Below are positions 37,779-48,034 of a stretch of DNA of 64,000 nucleotides, in pieces. Positions within the stretch are counted from its first letter, which is position 1, and each line of letters begins with the position of its first letter. The position numbers and the translations under genes were made by a program. Source of the stretch: Phaffia rhodozyma. Its lineage: Eukaryota > Basidiomycota > Tremellomycetes > Cystofilobasidiales > Mrakiaceae. The notes beneath the pieces were generated by a model. The model saw only the letters and a program-made list of their open reading frames with translations, did not search any database and had not been told where the DNA came from. The DNA lies in the NCBI GenBank assembly GCA_014706385.1, contig JACGZH010000006.1, forward strand, positions 186,001 to 250,000, read 5' to 3'.

Positions 37779-40700
37779 ATGTCATCGACCGCACATACAC
37801 CTCAGGTCCTCCCATCACTAGCGGTGTCTCATCTTCAATCACTCTTCCCAACCGCGTCACCAAAGTTTCTTGCTTGGGCCGTCAGCTACTATTTCGATCC
37901 TGCTTTACCGATCTCTGGACATCGGACACGTACGGTAGATGGGGCTGTTGAGAGCATCAGCGAGAAGATACTCGATGGCCTAGGAGGTGTCTTTCCCACG
38001 AGAAGAGCAGAGGAGGCAGTTCATGAAAATATCAGTGCAGATAGACGGACAGCAGCAGCAGCAGCAGCAGGAGTAGTAGGAGGAATAGACCTTGCAGAAA
38101 AGAGGAGATGGAAAGGAAAAGGCAAGACCAAAGACAAGACAAGGTTAAGAAGCATAGAGGGAGATGAGATGGACAGCTTAGCTGTCAAACAGTTGAATCT
38201 CGATCTGTTCGTCAATCCTCACCTTTTATCCCTGCTCTGGGGAACTTCTTCTTGATCACGTACGGATCGAGTCTGACAAAGAAAAAGGAACTGATGCATA
38301 TATCGATCGGTGACCACAGAGAAGCGCTATCAAACATATATCCTTCTCACCCAACGAGCTATCTTCGTGGACTCCTCAACCATCCCAACCACGCTCCTGC
38401 TCCTCTCTATCTATCAGCTCAAACTCTACTCCGTCCGATCCCTCCCAAGATATACGGACCAGCTCCTAGTCTTCTCCCTCATCCCCGACGGGCGCACGAG
38501 GGTGTGCATCCTCTGGAACGATTCCGGACGAAAGCATACAAAGAAAACGTTCTTCGACGGCTCACAGCAGAATTTCCAGCGATCTCACAGGGTAGTCTCA
38601 GAGGTCTACTGGGAGAGGAAAACTGGGGATACGAGAGAACAAAGAGGGCGTGTGAGCGGTTGGTCCGTCAGAGAGGGTTCGCCGGTAGACTATGGTCCTC
38701 GTTGACTTTGTCCTTGAGAAACAGCTTTGGGGGAGGAAGCATAGGAACAGGTGGAGGTGGCGGAGGTGATGGAGTCAACGCTCTGAGAGGGGAGACAGAA
38801 TGTAGAGAGTTAGAAGATGAGATCAGGGCTCTGGGAACCGAGAGGGAGGAGAGAAAGAAAGAAGAAGCAATCAACGACATACTCGCTCGAGCTTGGAATT
38901 ATGGCGTTTACCAATCCGAAGGACAGTTGATGGAGTGTCAGTGTTGTTTCGGAGAGGAGGCTTGGGAGGACATTGGCGCTTGTTCAGATGGTCACCTACT
39001 GTGTCGGTGTGTACCCCTATTTCTCTTCCTCTGCCCACTCATTCCTTATTTCTTCAGTGCATTCCCGAGACTCATCGTTCTCTTATGTTCTCCCTATGTG
39101 TCGTATGAACGAGAAGGTCCTGTATAAACACTCATCTTGTCACGCTTCTACCGACTCTTGCCTTCCCTCCCCCTCGCTTTCGTTCAGAAACGATCGAATC
39201 TTCAGACGAATCATCACCTTATCCTTCAGACACACTGATACCTTGTCCATCTTGCTCAACACCCAACAAACCATGTGCTGCTTCCCTTCCTCTGTCTACT
39301 CTACGACAACATCTTTCTGATTCGAATATGAAATCGTATCAATCCACTATAGAGGCCGCTTTCCATCGATGGCTCGCCCTCTACGCTTCTGCGCTCTCTA
39401 ACAGAAGCCCCAGAGCCGAGAGTGTTCATGCTTGTCCATTCTGTAAATACATGGTACTCAAACCTCGGACAGCGAGTTCGGTGGATTTTCCTTCGACCGA
39501 CCCAGCATCTTGGTCGATCTCGAGCCTTGTGGTCCTATTGAACATGATTGCCACTTACATCCTCGTCGTTCTGTTTTCTACTTCCTTCAACCAAATCTTT
39601 GCTTTCTCGGTTGACCCACCTCCACCGTCAACGCTCTCAGCTGGGCCAGGGAGACCGCTAGGAATATCAAGACCGGTTGAAAGTTTCGCTTGGATGAGAA
39701 TATGGTTGGAGAGGAGGCTAGATGTTGCTAGAGAGAAAGAAGCGGGCACGGTGTTCAGGTGTAGACGGATCGATGGAAATGAAGGTGAATCCATAGTATG
39801 TGGACGAGATAGTTGCGTGAGGTGTGGTAAGGAGGTCTGGGAGGACGAAGCACCATGTGAATGTTTCGAAGGGACTGTGAGAAAGACTGAAGATGAAGAC
39901 TCGAAGAAAAAGACCGACGAGGGAGAAAAGGGGGAACAAGGCAAGGAAGAGAAGGAGAGGGAGGAGTTGAGGTTGGCGATGGAAACTGCGATGTCTAGAG
40001 CTGCTATTCGCGTGAGTACAGAAGCTTAAGCTTCTTTGTTTGAACTAGAAGTCTTGTTCTAAACCTCATCCGTTCTCTCTCACCCGTCTTTGTGTTTGGA
40101 TGTTGCCGGTAGACATGCCCAAGATGCGAATTGGGTTTCACCAAACTCGACTCTTGCAACAAAGTGGGTGCTCTCTCGGTTGAAATAGGTTCGTTAAAGA
40201 TGGAAAGATTTATTGGTCTGACCGAGCTGTGGTGTTGAACAGATGACATGTCCTCGAGACGGATACAAGATGTGTTACATCTGTCGAGCGGACATCAGTC
40301 AAGAGGGCTATCAACATTTTTGCCAGCAGTAAGTGAACCCTGTTCTCGAGCTCTGTCCCACGCACACACAGCTTGATGCTGATTCTTCTGTTGTTTGTTT
40401 CCCTTTGCACGTTATCTCATGGCTGTCTAGCTTTCGGCACATCCGTGAGTGCTTTGATCATTCGAAGGTATTGTATATGTATTAACATAACAAATTTGAT
40501 TCTGCTATGTCTCTTACTTTCGTTCAACACAGCTGGTCAGCCGTGTACCGAGTGTAACGCATGCGATCTGTATATTGTGCCAGATGAAGAGATTGCTGTC
40601 CAAGCTGCAGGCGCTCAAGCAAAGGAGCAATGGCTCAGGGCTAGAGACGCCAGAGCTGTTAACGGCTGGGCAGTGGATATGAGAGTCGGGCCGATGACTA

Positions 40701-40965
40701 GCCAAGATCAACGTTCGCCCTCTCTTTCTTTGTGTTCTGTGCTAAGCTCAATACTCTTCGACTTATGCGCTCTTGTTATGTCGTTTTTTTTCTTTTTTTT
40801 TCTTCTCTGGTATCAGGCGCACGAGCTCAGCTTGTGCGGATTAATATGATGCAAGAAGAATTTCTACGGAGAGTGATGAGTGTTGATCAGGCTCAGCCGA
40901 TCATGGGAAGTTGGATTCCTATCGGCGGCCTGATCTTTGTTCTAATAGTATATATAATATTATGA
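37779..40965 (+). CDS. RBR-type E3 ubiquitin ligase, RNF216/TRIAD3-like, with C-terminal membrane anchor
   Basis: Start MSSTAHTPQVLPSLAV. A CUE-like helix block follows (AVSHLQSLFPTASPKFLAWA), then an Ala-repeat linker. RING1 begins CQCCFGEEAWEDIGACSDGH and continues across an intron (LIPCPSCSTPNKPC ... CPFCKYMVLKP). IBR: FRCRRIDGNEGESIVCG, CVRCGKEVWEDEAPCEC. RING2: AAIRTCPRCELGFTKLDSCN, then KMTCPRDGYKMCYICRADIS and HFCQHFRHIPGQPCTECNAC. The cysteine expected to carry ubiquitin is the one in NKMTC, by comparison with RNF216. The H-F-C-Q-H...P-C-EC end is specific to the RNF216 branch. The protein ends IPIGGLIFVLIVYIIL, a single hydrophobic segment at the extreme C-terminus (stop 40963-40965). 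A 14-nt exon lies at 40431-40444. The junction around 38160-38330 is unresolved: the frame ends in TGA at 38253-38255 before a usable donor, so one small intron upstream is missing from my model. Confidence 0.8.
38046..38085 (+). repeat. GCA/GTA/GGA trinucleotide repeat in the RBR ligase gene
   Basis: A run of GCA units followed by GTA/GGA units codes for an Ala-Gly-Val linker (AAAAAAGVVGG) in the disordered part of the protein. Confidence 0.8.
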
Positions 40966-41263
40966 TTTTTAATCATTGAAAGAATTATAATCGTTGTCGT
41001 CGTTGTTGTCGTCGTCGTGGTGTATGCAAATGGCGCGTAGAGGATGGAAGAGCATGAGTTGAGCACTTAGGTAATTCTTACATATGTACTAACACCGTTT
41101 TTTGTTCCTCCTCTCCTCCAATCCGTTTTTTGGTCCATCCCCGCCCATCATCTCTCCGTTCGTGTCATTCCATTCTCGATACAGAGACCTTCGTACATCT
41201 CTCAAGGCTAGTACGGGAAGACCTGAGCTTGCTATCTCGGCCAACATCCTTAAATCCTCCATC

Positions 41264-42940
41264 ATGTCTTTCCTCTTTCCTTCAACCTCTCGCTTCTTTT
41301 CCTCTGCCTCGGCTTCGTCTCCCAAACGGCTTCTTCCATTCACTCGATCCTATAGACAACCATTCATTAAAGGTCCTTCTAGTAAGCCGGTCACACCGGT
41401 GTACAACCCGGCAGTGGAAAGAACCGAGGTACCCGAATGGTCTCCATTGTCACACAGGTCGGGACTGATTGCTATCAAGAAGGGAATGACTTGTGTTTGG
41501 GATCAGAATGGTGTAAGAGTCCCCGTCACGATCCTCCAGGTATGTTTCTCTTCTTCAAGGCATCAACTCCATTCTTTCTCCATTTCTCTGCTCTCATCTT
41601 TTTTGTAGAGTGTTGGAGAAAGGAACGAGCTAGGCTTGTGAAGGTTTATGCAGTATCCTGACTTGTATGAAAATCATCCTTGATTCTCTTCTTTTGTCCC
41701 TGCCTATCAAACATCCTATCCTCGAAATCGTCCATCAATCTCTCCTTTCCCACCCAAAAGGTACAAGACTGCCAGGTTGTCTCTGTTAACCCTCCACCTC
41801 CCTCTAGACGCGGTAAACCGGCCTATCACACTGTTCAGATTGGAGCCAAGAACTTGAGAAAGTACATAGTCGATCCGATCAAGCGACAGGAGCTTGGATT
41901 AAAGCCTACCCGAAAATACAAGGAATACAAGGAGTCGGTCCAAATGCTCGGACACTACAAAAAACATGGAGTTGAACCAAAGTCGATTATTAGAGAGTTC
42001 AAGGTGACGGAAGATGCTGTCCCGGCTGTCGGTGCGTTCTTTCTTAGAGTTTGACTAAAAGTTACGAGAGGAGAGCCGGTTCTAGGAAAGAGTGGAAGAA
42101 GGCAACAGGACTTTTGAGGTGAACGCGACGAACACTCTCTTATTTGAGTCTACTATTTCTCGAACAGGTTCTACCTTCAGTGCCTGCCACTTTGTTCCCG
42201 GTCAGCACGTTGACGTCCGATCCAGAAGGTTTGTCTTTTTTCTTTCTTTTTTTTTCTCTCACTCATTCACTCACTTGATAGTTCCGCTTGGCTTACAACC
42301 TATCCGTTGTTCTCTATCTCGAACTGCGCGACTTCTTCTATCTTCTATCAACTCACTGTAGTACTGGAAAGGGAACGGCTGGTACGATGAAACGATGGGG
42401 ATTCTCTGGAGGAACGATGTCCCATGGTAACTCGAAAGCTCACCGATCTGCCGGATCCGTCGGTCAGAACCAAGTGAGTTTTTTTTTCGCTCTCTATTTC
42501 TTGATACACGTTCCTCAAACTTCAAGTTCTATCATTGCTTACATGGCTCTCACCTCTTGGTCACTTACCTGCTTCCCGTATCCACATTTCTCTAGACGCC
42601 TGGTCGATCCTTCCCCGGTAAGAAGAAAGCCGGTCGACTGGGATTCGAAATGACGACCGTACACAACCTGCTCGTCCAGCGAATCGATCTCTCTCTCAAC
42701 CTAATCTTCGTTAAAGGAAACGTCCCTGGTCCGGATGAGAGTTTCGTGATGATTAAGGACGCTCTAAAGAAAGTTATCCGAGCGGCAAAGAAGAACTTGC
42801 AGAAAGGTAACGATGCATACGTCAAGGATGTCGAGAGCTTGCCTTTCCCGATCGGGGATGTAGATCTGGCGGAAAAGTTGCCGATGGTAGTTGATGCGCC
42901 GGCTAGACCTCTGCCGCCCGGACAGGGTCAGCTCGTTTGA
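41264..42940 (+). CDS. MRPL9: Mitochondrial ribosomal protein uL3m
   Basis: Large-subunit protein of the mitochondrial ribosome. The N-terminus [20 protein letters not shown] and [17 protein letters not shown] is a typical presequence. The L3 body follows: [80 protein letters not shown], then [20 protein letters not shown] with [11 protein letters not shown] and [20 protein letters not shown]. The last exon ends LPPGQGQLV; stop 42938-42940. The GKG-GTMKRW-F-GG--SHG--K-HR--GS-G loop, which reaches to the peptidyl transferase centre, is complete. Five to six exons. The gene symbol follows yeast naming. Confidence 0.92.
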
Positions 42941-43463
42941 AGATAAAGGAAACAGTGGCCAAAGATATATTTCATGCGATTTCTCTAATATTCATCTTGT
43001 CACCGCTCAAAGCAACTTCAAGTAGAGAAAGACAACTTGAATTCAGGTTGATAAAACGGCTTCGGTCCTAACATAAATGGTATACAAACACACTGAATCA
43101 GGTCAAAAAGGAAAGGGAACACAGGTAGCAAGAGCAAGGAAAATAAGAGCAATCTGTTCTAAATAATGATAAAAAAAGAAGAGAGAAAAGAGTGTGAATG
43201 ACGGACGAGTGAATGGCTATACCGATAGAGAGTTCACGAAGAAAACTTTTTTGAGAGCAGAAGGCAAAGTGATGTAAAAAGAGAAGAAACAAGACGAGAC
43301 AGAATAGGGAACATGGTTGAATATGAAAAGTACGCTGTAACAAGCAACAAAACGCGAGAGCAGACACAAAGCAACAAAAGAGAAATGAGAACGGATGAAC
43401 AATAGACATTCCGAGTTGAATGACAAGGAAGAGAGGAAGAGAATGGCGGAGTCCTTTCTATGA
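42941..43463. other. Intergenic between convergent uL3m and the two-tailed membrane protein gene
   Basis: A/G-rich on the + strand. It probably holds two overlapping 3' UTRs. Two - strand frames (43098-43486) are Phe/Leu/Ser-rich translations of CT-rich sequence and not convincing. No gene is supported. Confidence 0.5.
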
Positions 43464-46400
43464 CTACTCAAGCGGAATAACCTCATCTCTAAGCTGATAG
43501 CCCCTTACCTGACGGCTCGGTTTGCTTCCATCAGGTATAAAGGTGATCTTTTCTAAATCTTCATCCTCTACTTCTGCATCCGCGTCCGTTTCTTCCTCTT
43601 CTCTCTCACCTCTCCTGCCATTCTCATTCTTCCCGATCTTTGTCCTCGGCTCCGAGCTAGAGATTGACTTAGATTTGGACCGATCGAAATCCTTTTCTTC
43701 TCGAGGATGTCTTCCAGCGGATAAGATCGCGTGGACTTGTCTCCTAATCCTTGACCTCGTAGGCATTGGTTCTCCCTCCTCCTCCCCCTCATCATCGTTC
43801 TCTTCTTCATCCGAATAAGCGGAGGATCTGGTTCGGGTGGTATACGAAGATCGATCTGTTTTTGACCTGTCGAGTTTATGTATTAGGAGAGACCGTCTAG
43901 ACTCTTTGGGAGTCGAGTCCACCGGTGTGATAGACCCAGCCAGGTTCATCGGGCTCAACGGAGGGTTATCTTGCTGACGGGGGCTTGACCGAGTAGACGA
44001 AGAACCACCTGCTCGATGCACAGACCTTAGAGTCTTCTGTGGTAAGGCGGTAAAGGACGTATGAGTCGAATTGAAAGAGTCTCTTGGTGGAATTTTCTGT
44101 TGAGAAACAGGTCTCTGCATAAACGCAAGAGGCGCAGTGGGTTGTAGACCGGTGAAGAAAAGATGAGGTTGAAGTGGAGGGGAAAGAATTGATGCAGCGT
44201 TGGAAGGAGATGCCTCGATAGGACCGGATACCGTCTTGGGAAGTCTAGTTTGGGCACGGGGTCCAAAGCGAGTTTTGTTCGGAGAATTCGACACATCAGA
44301 AGAAGGCAAGGTGGCTATGTCCGGTTGGTCTTTATGAGGTTGGGTAGTTCCGAATGATTCGTCAGAAGCAAGTCTAGCATGTCCCGAAGAAACCCTCCGA
44401 CCAAGAGTCCCACGCTTGATTCCGTTGAGCGCGCTAGCAGCCGAAAGAGATACCTCTCTCATGAAAGACTCACGGCCTCCTTCAACAGGCTCTCCCTTGA
44501 AATTTCCTAACAGGCCATACGTCTTCTTCTTCTTCTTTTCCTTTGAAGGTCGGAGAACGTATCCTCCTCCGTCGGCTACCGTGACCTTGCTTTGCCAGGT
44601 CGAGTATCGGCTTCCAGGCGTGCTCAAAGGCCCGTTTAGGACTCCGAGATCTTCATAAACAGAGGGCGTTCCAACAGGCATACCGACGATTCCACCTCCA
44701 TACTCGTACCGCATCTCCACACCGTCATAGTCTGATTCATCATCCCACTCATCGAGTGCTTTTTCTGATTTAGAAAGATAAAGCTCGGATGCAGGTCGAG
44801 TAGATTCATATCGAGAGCCGAAAGGGCCGGGGTGAACGGGATGGTAGCTTTCTCTGAGACCTGGGTATTCGTCCTCACCCTGTTCTTCGTCCAATCCAGG
44901 TCGGCGGGAACGGATACAGCATCTGTAGAGAGTGTAAATCTTGACCAAACCTATGCTTTGTCAAGATTAAACCAATGAATAAGAAAAGAGGAACCGATTA
45001 ACAAACGGTTCAAAATGCTGACCATTGACAAGAGTGATGAAGGAGAACAAAGACGTACCGATCGCAACAAAAACCGGGGTAAGATAATATAAATGAAACG
45101 AGCTTCCTTTGTCCTCTCCCTTTTCCTCTCCCTTTCCTGTTTGGGAAGGGGTTTCTGAACTTTCCCCAGTCTTTGATGAGGCGATTTGTTGGGAAGAAGA
45201 TCCTACCATCATACTGTTCAGCTCAGTTGACAGTATTTCTATGACTGAACTAGGCATCGTCTCGGGCGGTGTTGTATCACTCGTGGGAGTCGTTGTAGGC
45301 AAGAGGGTAGCAGGATCATCTGTGGTTGAGGTGCTATGATAAGGCCACCAATCAATCGTCGACATGACCGGTCCAGCCAATGGTACAGGAGTAAGAGTGG
45401 GGGAAGAAAGTGGGAGACCAGCTCCTGGAACAGGAGCCGGGGAGGTATCAACAAGTGCTTGTGGCGTTCCATGCACTAACGTTGCAGCAAGCATAAACAA
45501 GAGAGAGACATGACCAAACGTCCCCCCTGAGAAATATGAACGGGCGGAGCGTGATCGAAAACAGTTCAATCTAAAATATTCTTCTTGATGAGCCACTTGT
45601 GATTGTGGCGGTAGTGGTAGATATACAGTGGATGGTGATAAGGAGGATGGACGATAATTTACTCCCTTCAAACGCTTTCCCTCCAACTCGAACGCCGACC
45701 TGTCCTCTCGTCCTTTCGACTTTCCCCTGTCCCTTGATTCCTGCACATCCGACAGAGAGTCTCTCACAGGAGCAGTTTGTCCACCTTGACTCGCTCGCCC
45801 CAAACCTTGCCTTCGCATTGCCGAAGAGTCTCTTCTTGATCGGAACATTCGTCAGGACTAGCTGCACCAGTATTGATCAATGAACTGCGACGAAGAACAA
45901 GTGAGGAAGGCGATGAGAGCGGAGAATGTAAAGCCGAACGAGAGGTATGCCTCCAGAAGTTGGTCGGGCGAACTGAAGGTTCGTCAGAGGCCACGTAAGA
46001 GTCAGTTCAAGTCAACAGAACGAACACGGCAATGTTAGTCCAGGAACACGAGTCCTGATTATGATGAAAGACAACATCAACAAAAAAAAACGTACGGATA
46101 GGGGATCGAAGAGGGGTCAGATTTCCACTATTCGACGTGGGTACTGCTAGTTTCGAATTAAGGTTCTTTGAAAGTGGAGATGATGTTCCAGGAGAATTGG
46201 CGAGGGCAGAAAGAGCCGGCGAGCTAGCTGATATTTCTGATGGTCTTCGTTGGATCGATCGAGGATGATCCGTGCTGTTTGTGAATGTGTTGACCACAAA
46301 GGACGGAGCAGGGGTTAGGATCGAGGAGGAAGACTCGGAAAACGAATGATTTGGTGGAAGCGAGTGACTCCTTAACCGAGCCTGATCAATACTGAGACAC

Positions 46401-47218
46401 AACGGAGGAGGAGAGTCCGAGCGAGGCAGAGGGGAAGGTTGTCCTGGAATATCTGTGTGGATAGTAGGGGAGGTAGAAGAAGAAGGAAAAGTAAGGGAAG
46501 ACCGACTGGCTTCCTCTAGTCGAAGTTGCAAGTGAATTTGGGACGGAAGCTGAGGGAAAGAAGCTCTCCCTTGAGGTGACGCTTTAGAGAGTGAGGTTGG
46601 GTACCGCTGTTTTTGTTGTTGTTGTTGTTGTTGTTGTTGTTGATAAAGAGAAGAGGACCACGACATCGAACTTGAGCCCGAAGAACGAAAAGAGCCATCT
46701 TGATCGGGCATGCCATCAAGCTCGGACGATGCGAACGAGAGGGACCCAACGTCCTGATCTTGGTCCTCCTTCATCTCCTGATTTTCTTCTTCTTCTTGGT
46801 CCTGTTTTGTAAACAATGACGCTTCAGGCTCGAATTTATCCTCCTCCCTGGTGCCTCTGTTCCTCGGAGAATCCGGGAACCACACCGATGTGCGCGGTGA
46901 GATATCTTGGCTGTCAACCGAATCGCTTCCTCCAGAAGAAAACTGGACAGGTGAGAAAACCCGCCCGGTTGAGATTGAATGATCTCCGATCGACCCTTCA
47001 GAGTTAAACGTGGGCAAAAACGGAGAGGTAAACTTTGAGGTCGGAGATCGGACCGGTTGAAGTTGACCGGTGATGAATGATTGGAAAGGGTCCTCCTCTG
47101 AAACAGGATCATCCGCCGACAAAGAGAATTTGCTAAAGTTGAATGGCGGGGGTTGCCATTCGTCGTCCGCACCATTGGGTTCGATCACATCGGGCGTTTC
47201 AAAGTAAGCAGAGGACAT
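43464..47218 (-). CDS. Unrecognised membrane protein with long tails on both sides
   Basis: I do not recognise this gene. Exon 1 (47218 to about 46095) is a soluble Ser/Pro-rich region with a 10-Gln run (46600-46641). It joins (CCTATCC to TTCGCC at about 45975) to LRPTNFWRHTSRSALHSPLS and, by a small intron near 45747-45812, to ESRDRGKSKGREDRSAFELE. Then come a hydrophobic stretch (HVSLLFMLAATLVHG), about 150 residues rich in Ser, Thr and Pro (mucin-like), a second hydrophobic stretch (FHLYYLTPVFVAIGLV, split by an intron near 44965-45058), and a 490-residue basic/acidic tail ending QLRDEVIPLE. In-frame joins favour one gene of about 1,100 residues, but two genes (break near 45850-46000) cannot be excluded. 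The topology (two membrane spans around a mucin-like loop) suggests a cell-surface or secretory-pathway sensor; that is inference. Confidence 0.5.
46600..46641. repeat. Poly-Gln trinucleotide repeat (TTG/CAA)
   Basis: A TTG run on the + strand reads as about ten CAA codons on the - strand, within exon 1 of the two-tailed membrane protein gene. It is a likely length-variable coding microsatellite. Confidence 0.85.
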
Positions 47219-48034
47219 GATGTAGGGTAGCCTTCCTTAAAAATAGAACAGAGTGAGGAAACAGTTGGCAATCTGAATTACACGAGAAGTTGTAGAGGAT
47301 GGGAATGCTTCGAAATATTCTTCAATCTGTAATCAGAAAACAATTAGGCAATCAAAAGTCGGAACGAACACGCAGAACAGGTTGCAGAGAGTACAAAAAG
47401 AGCATGTCAGTAAGTACAAATGAGACGAATGAATCCCAGAACAGCCAGGTCAAAGCGAATCCCAACAAACAGGAGGAAGCCCTAACGCTAATCAATCCAT
47501 TCAGGCAACGCGGCAAAAGTATCCTACAAAATTCAAGTGAATCACTCACATGTTCCAATATACTACAATATCAGGCCTTCGCCAGAAAGAGAGAGAGAGA
47601 AACAGCGAAAGACAGAAGACAGATATACAAAAGCAAAACGTGATGAATAACAAACAAGAGAAGAGTAGAAGTAATGAATGTCTTTATTGTATGTAGTCGT
47701 CAGCTGGGTTTATTTGGATATCATTCACGTGATGCACATTCATACGAAAGCAGTACAAAATCCCTTATTGATCTGGCCTACAGTTTAGCCAATATTGACA
47801 ATGCCAGAAGGATAGAATAGGCCAGATGGACCACGGAGCAAAGTATAACGACATTAATCACATAAAGAAAAATCATCCACAATCCCTCGACATATCACCC
47901 ACAAGAGCCACTTCTTTTATTTTCCTCAAACACTAGGTGAAAGAAAAGGAAGGAGCCGATAATTCAGCCACCGACCGTTCGTTCGTTTGTTCGTTCGTCG
48001 GAACAGAGAAGCAAGGAAGAAGAACAGCAAGAAC
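47219..48034. other. Intergenic, with a probable leader intron of the membrane protein gene
   Basis: On the - strand a GTGAGT donor at 47544-47549 and an ACAG acceptor at 47327-47330 outline a leader intron for the 47218 gene. A TCACGTGA palindrome with a CACGTG core lies at 47726-47731. A GTTCGTTCGTTTGTTCG repeat lies near 47980-47998. The + frame at 47299-47643 has no recognisable domain and overlaps the leader; I reject it. Confidence 0.5.

Noticed and set aside
47299..47643. 114-codon + strand frame upstream of the two-tailed membrane gene
   Set aside because: It overlaps the probable leader intron of the - strand gene and has no recognisable feature.
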